Source: JAHIYU01 sp964476155 (GTDB lineage Bacteria; Krumholzibacteriota; Krumholzibacteriia; LZORAL124-64-63). Taken from it: a stretch of DNA of 64,000 nt. Of this stretch, positions 8,500 through 16,668 are shown piece after piece. The stretch is from contig CAYYYS010000013.1 in assembly GCA_964476155.1 (NCBI GenBank), positions 1 through 64,000 of the forward strand, in the 5' to 3' direction. The position numbers were made by a program, and so were the translations under genes. The stretch's first letter is position 1. The number at the start of each line of letters is the position of its first letter. The notes below the pieces were generated by a model that saw nothing but the letters and a program-made list of their open reading frames with translations, made no database searches and was not told the DNA's origin.

Positions 8500-9381
8500 A
8501 TGCTCAGCATGACCGGTTTCGGAATCGGCGAGGCGACCGCAGGATCGACCAAGATCACCGTGGAGCTCCGTTCGGTCAACCACCGCTTCCTGGATGTGGC
8601 GGTCAAGCTGCCGCCCGCCCTGGCGTCTTTCGAGATCGATATCCGCAATACGCTGAAGGCCCGCGTGGCGCGTGGGCGCGTCACCGTCGCCGCCCAGATC
8701 GAGCGCGGTGCGGAGGATACGTTGCCGACGGCCTCGCCCGAGCGTCTGGCCAGCGGTGTGGCCAACCTCCGCGATATGGCCGAGGCCTGCGAGCAGGCCG
8801 GGCTGCCGCGCCCGGAGATCGGACTGGAGCACGTACTGGCCTTGCCCGGACTCTTCCAGACCGACCCCAAGGATGAAGATCGCGAAGCCCTGCGCGAAGC
8901 CGTCGACAAGGCCCTGACCGCCGCCGTCGACGGTCTGTTGGACATGAAGACGGTCGAGGGCCAGGAGACCGCCGGCGAGATGAAGTCCCGCCTCGATTCC
9001 GTGCGCGAGAATCTCAAGATCTTGAACAAGGAGTTGCCTGGCGCCCAGGAAGAGGTTCTCGCCAAGCTGCACGAGCGTCTGGCGAAGCTGCTCGAGGATG
9101 CGGTGGAGCCCCAGCGTCTCGCCCAGGAGGCGGCGATCATCGTCGACCGGGGCAATATCTTCGAGGAAGTCGAACGTCTGGCTACCCATCTCGACCAGTA
9201 CGAGACAGCCCTGGATGGTGGCGGCCAGGTGGCCAAGCGGCTTAACTTCCTGCTGCAGGAAATGCACCGCGAGGTCAACACCATGGGATCGAAGACCCAG
9301 AACATGACGATCACCACGGCGGTGATCGACATGAAGGAAGCCGTCGAGTCCATGCGCGAACAGGTCATGAATCTGGAGTAA
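8500..9381 (+). CDS. yicC: YicC-family endoribonuclease
   Basis: A 293-residue YicC/YloC family protein; members have been described as endoribonucleases that act on small RNAs. The N-terminus MLSMTGFGIGEATAG and following ELRSVNHRFLDVAVKLP are the family hallmark, and the C-terminal DUF1732 part ends with the typical NFLLQEMHREVNTMGSK segment. The frame is open from 8425, but ATG at 8500 gives the conserved start and is preceded by a GGAAAGG-like site. It leads an operon yicC-gmk-rpoZ-coaBC, an arrangement widely conserved in bacteria; gmk begins 2 bp after its stop. Confidence 0.93.
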   Translation: MLSMTGFGIGEATAGSTKITVELRSVNHRFLDVAVKLPPALASFEIDIRNTLKARVARGRVTVAAQIERGAEDTLPTASPERLASGVANLRDMAEACEQAGLPRPEIGLEHVLALPGLFQTDPKDEDREALREAVDKALTAAVDGLLDMKTVEGQETAGEMKSRLDSVRENLKILNKELPGAQEEVLAKLHERLAKLLEDAVEPQRLAQEAAIIVDRGNIFEEVERLATHLDQYETALDGGGQVAKRLNFLLQEMHREVNTMGSKTQNMTITTAVIDMKEAVESMREQVMNLE

Positions 9382-9383
9382 CG

Positions 9384-9968
9384 ATGCTGTTGCTGATCTC
9401 CGGCCCCAGCGGCGCCGGCAAATCCACTTTCGTCGAAGCCTTCCTCGCCAATGATTCGCGCGTGCGCTTCTCCGTCTCGACCACCACGCGTCCGCGGCGC
9501 GGCAAAGAGGAAGACGGGGTGCAGTACCACTTCGTCAAGGACGAGGCGTTCGACCAGTTGCTCGCCGAGGACGCCTTCGTCGAATGGGCCGACGTCCACG
9601 AACGTCGCTACGGCACACGCAAGGCACATGTGCAGGAGATATTGGACGCGGGGCTCGTCCCGCTGCTGGATCTGGACGTGCAGGGCGGCAAGCAGGTCAT
9701 CGACCTGTATGGCGACGACATCGTCTCGGTCTTCGTCTTCGCGCCCTCGTGGGAGGAATTGGAGCGACGGCTACGCAATCGGGGGACCGACAGTGAAGAG
9801 GTCATCCAGACCCGCCTGGCCAATGCCCGCTGGGAAGTAGGTTACGCCAAACACTACGACTACTGGGTGATCAACGACGATCTCGACGAGGCGCGCCGCG
9901 ACATGATGGCCATCATCACCGCCGAACGCCGCCGTCGGACCCGTCTCGGGGACCCGCCGCTGGCTTGA
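9384..9968 (+). CDS. gmk: Guanylate kinase
   Basis: Phosphorylates GMP (and dGMP) to GDP with ATP, in the cytoplasm. The 194-residue product has the P-loop SGPSGAGKST at residues 6-15, followed by SVSTTTRPRRGKEEDGVQYHF, which contains the GMP-binding Arg/Tyr set of the family. An FVEWADVHERRYGT segment completes the GMP site. The last 20 residues are basic (AERRRRTRLG). It sits 2 bp behind yicC and about 150 bp before rpoZ, from which it is separated by a likely promoter. Confidence 0.97.
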   Translation: MLLLISGPSGAGKSTFVEAFLANDSRVRFSVSTTTRPRRGKEEDGVQYHFVKDEAFDQLLAEDAFVEWADVHERRYGTRKAHVQEILDAGLVPLLDLDVQGGKQVIDLYGDDIVSVFVFAPSWEELERRLRNRGTDSEEVIQTRLANARWEVGYAKHYDYWVINDDLDEARRDMMAIITAERRRRTRLGDPPLA

Positions 9969-10015
9969 ATTATCGTCTGGCAACTTGTTGGTATGTATGG
10001 AATTGTACATCGGAC

Positions 10016-10044
10016 TTGTCGAAACGGGTGGATTGTCGTACTAT
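10016..10044 (+). promoter_or_regulatory. Probable sigma-70-type promoter for rpoZ-coaBC
   Basis: TTGTCG (10016-10021) and TACTAT (10039-10044) are separated by exactly 17 bp, close to the vegetative consensus, in the 153-bp gmk-rpoZ gap. It would start transcription about 70 bp before the rpoZ start codon. Called by eye only. Confidence 0.45.
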
Positions 10045-10121
10045 ATGGGGTCCGGTACTCCGCCGGTGACGCCAAGGTGCGCCCGGCGGTTCGACGCGTC
10101 CAGGTTCCATGAGGTGATCAG

Positions 10122-10355
10122 ATGACCTATGTCCGCCGCAAGGATGTAACCGACAAGATCCACAACAAGTTCGAGGCCATCAAGATCATGGCTCTGGAGA
10201 GTCGTCGGCTCAACGACCGCGCCCGCAGCGTGGGTATCGTGTTGCCGGGCAAGCTGACCAGCATCGCGATTCAGCGCCTGATCGACGGCAAGATCGAACA
10301 CTTCGACCAGCGCGAGCGCGCCGCCGAGCTCCTGGAGGAACAGGAGGAGGAGTAG
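10122..10355 (+). CDS. rpoZ: DNA-directed RNA polymerase omega subunit
   Basis: A 77-residue omega subunit, which helps assemble the beta' subunit into RNA polymerase and contributes to the ppGpp site. The sequence KFEAIKIMALESRRLNDRA matches the conserved helix of the family, followed by an acidic glutamate-rich tail (EEQEEE). A GAGGTGATC ribosome-binding site precedes the ATG. coaBC follows after 3 bp. Confidence 0.93.
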   Translation: MTYVRRKDVTDKIHNKFEAIKIMALESRRLNDRARSVGIVLPGKLTSIAIQRLIDGKIEHFDQRERAAELLEEQEEE

Positions 10356-10358
10356 ATC

Positions 10359-11600
10359 ATGGCGCGGGCCAACGTCCTGCTGCTGATCACCGGCGGTATC
10401 GCCGCCTACAAGTCCTGCCATTTGACCCGCCTGTTGACACGGGCGGGTTTTTCCGTGCGCGTGGCCATGACCCGCTCGGCGCAACGCTTCGTGGGACATG
10501 TCACTTTTCGCTCACTCAGTGGCCACGGTGTGGCCACCGACCTGTGGGGCGAGGGCGACACCGATCCTCTGGACCACGTGAACCTGGCCCGCTGGGCCGA
10601 TGTGGCGGTCGTCGCGCCGGCGACGGCGAACCTGCTGGGCAAGACCGCCAACGGGATCGGTGATGATATCGTCACTACGCTCCTGCTGGCCTTCGAGCGT
10701 GACCTGGTCCTGGCGCCGGCGATGAACGACGGCATGTGGCGCAACCCCGCCGTCCAGGCCAATCTCCAGACTCTGCGCGACCGCGGCGCCCACGTGGTGG
10801 AGCCCGGCAGCGGTTGGCTCGCCTGCGGTATCGAGGCTGACGGGCGCATGGCCGAGCCCGAGGAAATCCTCGACCGCGTGATCGCGGTGGCCGGTGTGGC
10901 TCCGGCCGGCGAGGTTGCCGATCAGCCCCTATCCGGTAAGCGCGTCTTGGTGACCGCCGGTCCGACCCGTGAACCCCTCGATGCCATCCGTTACCTGAGC
11001 AACCGCTCGACCGGCGCGATGGGTGTGGCCCTGGCCCGCCAGGCCGCCGCTCTCGGCGCCGACGTCACCTTGATTCACGGTCCGCTGTCGGTGCCCGGGC
11101 CCGTCGCGCTGGGCCGTCTGGTGCCCGTGGAAACCTCGGCCGAGATGGCCGCGGCCGTCGCCGAACATCTGCCCGAATCCGACGCGCTGTTCATGAGCGC
11201 CGCAGTCGCCGACTTCACGCCCGAGACGGTGAGCGAGGGCAAGCTCAAGAAGGAATCCCTCGGCACGTCGTGGAATGTGCCCATGACCCGCACGACCGAT
11301 ATCCTGGCCGAAGTGGTCGACCGCGAAATCCATCCCGACGTGACGGTGATCGGCTTCGCCCTGGAGACCGAGGATCTCCATGCTCGCGCCGCCAAGAAGC
11401 TGAGCGCCAAGGGCATGGATTTCATCGTGGCCAATGATCCGGTCGTTAACGGCACCTTCGGCGCTGGCGAACATCAGGTCACGCTCATCGGACCTGACGG
11501 CGTGGTCTGGCAGAGCGATCCCGCCGGCAAAGACGATCTGGCGCGCGAGCTCCTGTCCCGGCTCATTCCCCATATCAAGGGTGATGGGGGAGACGCATGA
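10359..11600 (+). CDS. coaBC: Bifunctional phosphopantothenoylcysteine decarboxylase / phosphopantothenate-cysteine ligase
   Basis: Carries out two coenzyme A steps: ligation of cysteine to 4'-phosphopantothenate (CoaB) and FMN-dependent decarboxylation (CoaC). The 413-residue product is the usual fusion. The CoaC half begins LLLITGGIAAYKS, has the catalytic histidine in DHVNLARWAD and the substrate-clamp cysteine in ACGIEADGRMAEPEEI. The CoaB half starts near residue 190 with GKRVLVTAGPTREPLDAIRY and SNRSTGAMG. It lies between rpoZ and a uracil-DNA glycosylase, whose start overlaps its stop by 4 bp. Confidence 0.96.
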   Translation: MARANVLLLITGGIAAYKSCHLTRLLTRAGFSVRVAMTRSAQRFVGHVTFRSLSGHGVATDLWGEGDTDPLDHVNLARWADVAVVAPATANLLGKTANGIGDDIVTTLLLAFERDLVLAPAMNDGMWRNPAVQANLQTLRDRGAHVVEPGSGWLACGIEADGRMAEPEEILDRVIAVAGVAPAGEVADQPLSGKRVLVTAGPTREPLDAIRYLSNRSTGAMGVALARQAAALGADVTLIHGPLSVPGPVALGRLVPVETSAEMAAAVAEHLPESDALFMSAAVADFTPETVSEGKLKKESLGTSWNVPMTRTTDILAEVVDREIHPDVTVIGFALETEDLHARAAKKLSAKGMDFIVANDPVVNGTFGAGEHQVTLIGPDGVVWQSDPAGKDDLARELLSRLIPHIKGDGGDA

Positions 11601-12550
11601 GCGACGACAGCCTGGAGCGCATCGTCGGCGATCTGCGGACCTACGTGAAACAGCAACAAGAAACCGGCATGGAGTGGTATCTGGACGAGGGGCCGGTTGC
11701 CGACGCGAGTTCGGCGGTCGTTGCACCCGAAGCCCCGGTGTCCGAACCCGCCACGCCTGTTGCGACCGATGCGCCCATCGCCCCTAAAGCGGCAGAACCC
11801 GCCGCCCCCGCACCCACAGCCGATAAACCCCAGGACACGGAGTTCCAGATGGCCTGCGATACCTTCATCCGCGAGACGCTTGCCCAGATCCGGAAATATC
11901 AACAGCAGCCGGCGGAGCTCAACCAGCAGGATATTTTCACCGAGCCGGAAAAGGCGGTCGAACCGCTGACCCCCGAGGGCAAGGCGACCGAGCTCGCAAC
12001 CCTCGCCGAACAGATCGCCAACTGCGAAGCCTGCAAGCTCCACGCGACCCGCACCCAGACCGTCTTCGGCGTGGGCAGTTCCGACGCGAAACTGGTCTTC
12101 ATCGGCGAAGCTCCCGGCCGCAACGAGGACGAGCAGGGAGAGCCCTTCGTGGGCCGCGCCGGCAAGCTGCTCAACGACATATTGAAGGCCATCGGATTCG
12201 CGCGGGACGACATCTACATCTGCAACATCCTCAAGTGCCGTCCGCCGAAGAATCGCGATCCCGAGCGCGACGAGGTCGACGCTTGTGAACCCTTCCTGAA
12301 GCAGCAACTGGCGATTCTTGAGCCCAAGGTGATCTGCTGCCTCGGCCGCCACGCGGCGATGACCCTACTGGATACCCGTGACAGTCTGGGCAACCTGCGC
12401 AAGAAGGTGCACTTCTACGAGGGCATTCCCGTGATGGCCACCTACCACCCCGCCGCCCTGCTGCGCAACCCCCACTGGAAGCGCGATACCTGGGAAGACG
12501 TGCGCAAGCTGCGCGCGCTCCACGACGCACTCCTCGCCGACAAGCCATGA
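11597..12550 (+). CDS. Uracil-DNA glycosylase, family 4 (Fe-S)
   Basis: Removes uracil from DNA in base-excision repair. The 317-residue product has a poorly conserved, Ala/Pro-rich N-terminal third (about residues 35-80), then a family 4 UDG domain. The cluster-binding CEAC motif comes first, then motif 1 GEAPGRNEDEQGEPFVGRAG, then NILKCRPPKNRDPERDE with a further cysteine and CEPFL with the last one. The C-terminal catalytic region contains YHPAALLRNP. Thus four cysteines for a 4Fe-4S cluster are present. The start overlaps coaBC and the stop overlaps the next gene, so translation is coupled. The long disordered N-terminus is common in homologues named DNA-polymerase-related UDG. Confidence 0.92.
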   Translation: MSDDSLERIVGDLRTYVKQQQETGMEWYLDEGPVADASSAVVAPEAPVSEPATPVATDAPIAPKAAEPAAPAPTADKPQDTEFQMACDTFIRETLAQIRKYQQQPAELNQQDIFTEPEKAVEPLTPEGKATELATLAEQIANCEACKLHATRTQTVFGVGSSDAKLVFIGEAPGRNEDEQGEPFVGRAGKLLNDILKAIGFARDDIYICNILKCRPPKNRDPERDEVDACEPFLKQQLAILEPKVICCLGRHAAMTLLDTRDSLGNLRKKVHFYEGIPVMATYHPAALLRNPHWKRDTWEDVRKLRALHDALLADKP

Positions 12551-13209
12551 GCGACAAGCCCCTGCTGAGCTGCCGCGGTCTCGCCGTTTCGCCCGGCGAG
12601 GACGTGTTGCTTTCGGGGCTGGATCTGGATCTGCACGCGGGTGAACTGGTGGCTCTGCGCGGGCCTTCGGGCTGCGGCAAGACGTCGTTGTTGCGTGTGG
12701 TGTGCGGGCTGGACGATCCGGCGGCCGGTTCCATAACCCTCGACGGTCACGACGGTGATGAGATGGGATGGCCGTGTTTTCGTCGTGCGGTGTCGCTGGT
12801 GGCTCAGGAGCCTTTGTTACCGGCCGGCACGATCGGCGCTGCGCTGGCGCGGCCCTTCGCGTTTCGGTCCTGCAGCGCGTTAGCGTTCGATTCCGCCCGG
12901 GCTCATGCCATGCTTTCCGAGTTCTTCAACGTCCCGCCTGCCTTCGACAAGAACGCCGGCGTCCTCTCGGTGGGAGAGCGGCAGCGCATAGCCCTGGCGC
13001 GGGCCCTGTTGCTCGATGTACGGGTTCTATTGCTGGACGAACCGACCAGCGCGCTGGACCCCGACGCGGCCCGGCGGGTCGAGATCGCCGTGCGCACTCG
13101 TGCCGAAAAAGGCCTGACGGCCCTTGTGGTTTCCCACGACCCGACCCAGGCCGAACGCTGGTGCGACCGCGTGGTCGACCTGGCCTCCTACGCGGGAGGC
13201 GCGGCTTGA
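12547..13209 (+). CDS. fetA: ABC transporter ATP-binding protein, FetA/YbbL-like
   Basis: A 220-residue ATPase. Walker A is GPSGCGKTS, the signature is LSVGERQRIALARALLL (LSVGE in place of LSGGQ), Walker B is VLLLDEP, and the switch histidine is in VVSHDP. It overlaps the following UPF0014 permease by 4 bp, the arrangement of fetAB (ybbLM), a putative iron exporter pair in Escherichia coli. The middle contains an unusual stretch (RPFAFRSCSALAFDSAR) where the Q-loop-to-signature linker lies. Function by analogy: export of iron or another metal across the inner membrane. Confidence 0.8.
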   Translation: MSDKPLLSCRGLAVSPGEDVLLSGLDLDLHAGELVALRGPSGCGKTSLLRVVCGLDDPAAGSITLDGHDGDEMGWPCFRRAVSLVAQEPLLPAGTIGAALARPFAFRSCSALAFDSARAHAMLSEFFNVPPAFDKNAGVLSVGERQRIALARALLLDVRVLLLDEPTSALDPDAARRVEIAVRTRAEKGLTALVVSHDPTQAERWCDRVVDLASYAGGAA

Positions 13210-14003
13210 CCGAGACCGCGCCCATCCTCTCCTGGCTCGACATGGTCGCCGCGGCGGGACTTTTGCTGTTGGCCGGCACGGTCAGCCTGATCCTGCGCCT
13301 CGGCCTTGAGAAGCGCCTGCTGGTTGCAGCCCTGCGCACCGTGGTGCAGCTGCTGGCGGTCGGCTACGTGCTGCGCTTCGTCTTCACAGGCGAGAAGGCG
13401 CTGATCGTGGCGGCCATGGCCGCGGTGATGGTGACGGCCGCCGGACATGCCGCCGTTCAGCGTTCGAGTCGCACTTTCGCAGGCGTGCATCTGATCGCGT
13501 TCCTGGCTCTGGTGCTCAGCGCCGGGGCGACGATCTGGCTGGTCACCGGTGTTGTGATCGGCGCGGAGCCCTGGTGGCGGCCGCGTCTGATGATCCCGTT
13601 GCTGGGCATGATTCTGGGCAATGGGTTGACCGGTATTTCACTCTGCCTCGACACGCTGCTCGAACGTCTCGACGAGCGCCGCGCCGCCGTCGAAGCCGAC
13701 CTAGCCTGTGGCGCCACCCGTTGGGAGGCTGCGCGCGAGCCGCTGCGCGAGGCGGTGCGCAAGGGTATGATTCCCATCCTGAATTCGATGACCGTGGCCG
13801 GACTGGTTTCGTTGCCCGGCATGATGACCGGGCAGATCCTTGCCGGCGCCGAACCGTTGCAGGCGGTACGGTATCAGATCGTGGTGATGTTCATGATTGC
13901 GGCAGCGACATCGTTGGGTGGGATACTGGTGGCGGTTATGGTTTATCGGCGGATGTTTAATGAGCGGCATCAGCTGCGGCGGAATCTGATTTGTAGGGAC
14001 TAA
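13206..14003 (+). CDS. fetB: UPF0014 permease, FetB/YbbM-like
   Basis: A 265-residue inner-membrane protein partner of FetA. About seven hydrophobic segments are visible, with the family signatures ALRTVVQLLAVGYVLRFVF near the N-terminus and SLPGMMTGQILAGAEPLQAVRYQI toward the C-terminus. The start is uncertain: TTG at 13206 overlaps the fetA stop (TTGA) and gives a near-typical length, while ATG at 13242 would shorten the first helix. A much longer frame reaching back to 12768 is an out-of-frame reading of fetA and is not used. It converges with the next gene, overlapping by about 4 bp. Confidence 0.85.
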   Translation: MTETAPILSWLDMVAAAGLLLLAGTVSLILRLGLEKRLLVAALRTVVQLLAVGYVLRFVFTGEKALIVAAMAAVMVTAAGHAAVQRSSRTFAGVHLIAFLALVLSAGATIWLVTGVVIGAEPWWRPRLMIPLLGMILGNGLTGISLCLDTLLERLDERRAAVEADLACGATRWEAAREPLREAVRKGMIPILNSMTVAGLVSLPGMMTGQILAGAEPLQAVRYQIVVMFMIAAATSLGGILVAVMVYRRMFNERHQLRRNLICRD

Positions 14004-14890
14004 CGCCGCTTCCGCACCGTAACCACCGGAAACTCGAACCGCTCGTCACACCCGGTGATGGGCGGCTCGAACACCGCCCCGTCCAGCCCCGCGTCACCCA
14101 ACGCTGCGACCAGATTCTCATCCTTCCACGCCTGATGACACTGCGCAAACCGCTCCGCCTCCCCGGTCCGCGCATCGATGATCCAGTACACGGTGATCTC
14201 CGCCTGGGACGTTTCGTCCCAGTTGTGACGCTGCAGCCAGAAGTGGGGGCCGTCGCAGAGGGGGGACGCGGCGTGCAAATGCCAGTCGGTCGCGTTCTCG
14301 CGGACGAAACCGTCGTAGGGCTGCACCTCCAACACAAACAACCCGCCGGGTTCGAGCACGCGCGCCAGGCGCTTCAGGAATTGCGCCGCCACATCCCGGC
14401 GGAACGAGTTGAACTCCCCGAACCAGAAGGTGATCGCGTCGACCTGGCCGAACTGAGCGAGGGTCTCGTCGTTCAGCTGTGTCAGGTCGGCGTGGTGAAA
14501 CGTGCAGTCGAGACCATCGCGTTCGGCGACTTCCCGCGCGTGGCGTAACGGGGCCGGGGCAAAGTCGAAGCCGATAGCGGTATGCCCGCGTCGCGCCAAT
14601 TCGTGACAGTACAGACCCGGTCCACAGCCCACGTCCAGTATCCGCAGTCCCTCGGTCTTCCCCAGGGCCGCCTGCAGCCGATCACATAGCCACGCCACAT
14701 GGAGCCCGACGACCTCCAGGGTCCGACTGGCCATGTGCGATCCCTGGTCCAGATGGATACCCAGCATGCGCTCACTGAAGTCGGCGTCGTGCCAGGGGAT
14801 CTTGTTGCCGTCGCGCCAGGGGATGGGCGTGTCGGAATCCTCGTTGATGCGGGCCCAGGCCTGGGCGAGTTTTCCACAATCGGGGGACAT
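14000..14890 (-). CDS. Class I SAM-dependent methyltransferase
   Basis: A 296-residue cytoplasmic methyltransferase of unknown substrate. Motif I LRILDVGCGPGLYCHELARRG is unmistakable, followed by the acidic ribose-binding region GFDFAP, motif II-like AITFWFGEFNSF and motif III LARVLEPGGLFVLEV. ATG at 14890 was chosen over the in-frame ATG at 14953 because GGAG lies 9 bp upstream of it. The C-terminal part (WNDE-like beta strands around HNWDETSQAEITVYWI) resembles methyltransferases acting on small molecules. It is convergent with fetB and divergent from dnaB. Confidence 0.82.
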   Translation of the reverse strand: MSPDCGKLAQAWARINEDSDTPIPWRDGNKIPWHDADFSERMLGIHLDQGSHMASRTLEVVGLHVAWLCDRLQAALGKTEGLRILDVGCGPGLYCHELARRGHTAIGFDFAPAPLRHAREVAERDGLDCTFHHADLTQLNDETLAQFGQVDAITFWFGEFNSFRRDVAAQFLKRLARVLEPGGLFVLEVQPYDGFVRENATDWHLHAASPLCDGPHFWLQRHNWDETSQAEITVYWIIDARTGEAERFAQCHQAWKDENLVAALGDAGLDGAVFEPPITGCDERFEFPVVTVRKRR

Positions 14891-14971
14891 GGGATCTCCA
14901 CAGAGGGTTGATGGACGCATTTGCCTGTCACGACGGACGTTGCGTTGGATCATGCCTCAAGAGGGGGCGGT

Positions 14972-15036
14972 TTATCCATAACAATCCACAGGTTATGCAC
15001 GGGTTTTACAGGGGGTCGTCCACAGATTGATCCACA
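14972..15036 (+). promoter_or_regulatory. Cluster of five DnaA-box-like sites upstream of dnaB
   Basis: Five same-strand near matches to TTATCCACA begin at 14972 (TTATCCATA), 14982 (CAATCCACA), 14993 (TTATGCACG), 15016 (TCGTCCACA) and 15028 (TGATCCACA). Offsets of 10, 11, 23 and 12 bp place them near one face of the helix. The array lies in the gap between the divergent methyltransferase and dnaB, about 100 bp before the dnaB start. Established: DnaA binds such 9-mers cooperatively in origins and at regulated promoters. Inference: DnaA control of dnaB, or a DnaA-titrating site. Confidence 0.5.
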
Positions 15037-15133
15037 GGAAAATCGGGAGACATGTCAAAGACGGTTTGCCTTTGGTCGCCTAGGGTGTGTTAGATTCGAC
15101 GACTCGGCAAACCCGTCACGCCAGAAGCAAGGA

Positions 15134-16507
15134 ATGGACGCCTTGGAACCAGAACTCAGCCGCGCCCCCCATCCCGGGCAAAGCGTCCCCGGAAACCGTC
15201 TGCCGCCCCAGAACCAGGACGCCGAGCGTGCGATCCTGGGCGCCGTCATGCTCGACAAGGACGCGCTAGGCATGGCCATGGAGACCATCCAGGTCGAAGA
15301 CTTCTATCGCCTGGAGCATCGGCTCGTTTTCCAGGTCATGTGCGAGCTGTACGAGACCGACCAGGCCATCGACGGCATCACCGTCGCCGAAGAACTCGAA
15401 CGGCGCGCCCAGCTGCACAAGGCCGGCGGCAACGACTACCTGGCCGACATCCTGGCCGGCACCGCGACGGCCGCCAACGTCACCTACCACGCGCGCATCG
15501 TGCGCGACAAGTCGATCCTGCGCCGGCTGATCTCCGCCAGCAGCGAGATCGCGGGCGACGCCTTCGAGGGCGCCGACGACACCGACACCATCCTCGATAC
15601 CGCCCAGACCAAGATCTACCACATCGCCGAGAACCGGCAGACCCAGTCGTTCTTTTCGGTGAAGGACGTGGTGCCCGAAACCTTCCGCCGCATCGACGAG
15701 GCTTCGCGCCAGAAGGGCGACGTCACCGGCATCGCCACCGGCTTCCAGGAACTGGACCAGCGCACCGCCGGGCTACAGAACTCGGACCTGATCATCCTCG
15801 CCGCACGGCCCTCCATGGGCAAGACAGCCCTCGCTCTGAACATCGCCTACCATGCGGCGGTCAACGAGGGGACGCCGGTCGCCTTCTTCAGCCTGGAAAT
15901 GGCCAAGGAGCAGCTGTGCATGCGTCTGATTTGCGCAAGCGGCGGTTTCAACAACCACGACCTGCGCCGCGGTAAGCTCAAGGCGGAGGACTGGCCCAAG
16001 CTCACCGAGGCCTGCAGCCGCCTGTCCGACGCGCCCATCTTCATCGACGATTCGAGTGGTATCTCGGTTCTCGAGATGAAGGCCAAGGCGCGGCGTCTGA
16101 AGCAGCAGCACGATGTCGGCCTGATCATCATCGACTACATGCAGCTGATGACCAGCACCGCGCGGGCCGAGAACCGCCAGCAGGAAATCTCGGTGATCAG
16201 TCGCAACCTCAAGGGCATGGCCAAGGATCTCGACGTGCCGGTGATGGCCCTGAGCCAGCTTTCGCGCGCGGTGGAGAGCCGTGGCGATCACAAACCGCTG
16301 TTAAGTGATCTGCGCGAATCGGGTTCGATCGAGCAGGACGCCGATGTAGTGCTTTTCCTGTTCCGCGAGGAATATTATAAGCCCGACGACGATACGGTCC
16401 GCAACCGGGCCACCATCAATATCGGCAAGCAGCGTAACGGGCCTATCGGGCAGTTTGATCTGCACTTCCACAAGGCTTATACGCGGTTCGGGAATTTGCA
16501 GCGCTAG
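15134..16507 (+). CDS. dnaB: Replicative DNA helicase
   Basis: DnaB is the hexameric helicase that unwinds the fork 5' to 3' and anchors primase. The 457-residue product has the N-terminal helical domain (PPQNQDAERAILGAVMLD), a linker, and the RecA-like motor with Walker A ARPSMGKTALALN, Walker B LIIIDYMQLM, and the C-terminal SRAVESRGDHKPLLSDLRESGSIEQDADVV-type region. The frame is open from 14921, but ATG at 15134 (preceded by AAGGA) gives the family N-terminus. There is no intein. The stop codon TAG is the first three bases of a 164-bp hairpin element. Confidence 0.97.
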   Translation: MDALEPELSRAPHPGQSVPGNRLPPQNQDAERAILGAVMLDKDALGMAMETIQVEDFYRLEHRLVFQVMCELYETDQAIDGITVAEELERRAQLHKAGGNDYLADILAGTATAANVTYHARIVRDKSILRRLISASSEIAGDAFEGADDTDTILDTAQTKIYHIAENRQTQSFFSVKDVVPETFRRIDEASRQKGDVTGIATGFQELDQRTAGLQNSDLIILAARPSMGKTALALNIAYHAAVNEGTPVAFFSLEMAKEQLCMRLICASGGFNNHDLRRGKLKAEDWPKLTEACSRLSDAPIFIDDSSGISVLEMKAKARRLKQQHDVGLIIIDYMQLMTSTARAENRQQEISVISRNLKGMAKDLDVPVMALSQLSRAVESRGDHKPLLSDLRESGSIEQDADVVLFLFREEYYKPDDDTVRNRATINIGKQRNGPIGQFDLHFHKAYTRFGNLQR

Positions 16508-16668
16508 TGCTCTGTCAACCTTTGATCTTGGGCTTGACGAGCCCACAAGCAGCCATCTGCTGCGTTGTACCCGCTTGAATTAGCTACGGCTAGTCCTGCG
16601 CTCGTACGCCTTGCATCTGACTACTTGTGAATTCGTCAAGCCCAAGATCAAAGGTTGACAAAGCACTA
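16505..16668. repeat. Covarying hairpin element, type I, copy A
   Basis: A 164-bp inverted-repeat element between dnaB (+) and the DUF5916 gene (-). It starts TAGTGCTCTGTCAA and ends with the near-exact complement TTGACAAAGCACTA. Inside lies a 31-nt arm pair (22 bp, a 3-nt mismatch, then 6 bp) enclosing a core of about 74 nt that contains GAATTAGCTACGGCTAGTCC. Copy B at 37397-37560 has the same length, ends and core, but its arms differ at 13 of 31 positions, 12 of them compensated on the opposite arm. The terminal TAG serves as the stop codon of both flanking genes. It may act as a bidirectional terminator or as a folded single-stranded DNA substrate; there is no U-tract. Confidence 0.85.

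Noticed and set aside
14921..15133. N-terminal extension of dnaB to 14921
   Set aside because: It runs through the DnaA-box-like cluster and lacks homology; the conserved DnaB start begins at 15134.
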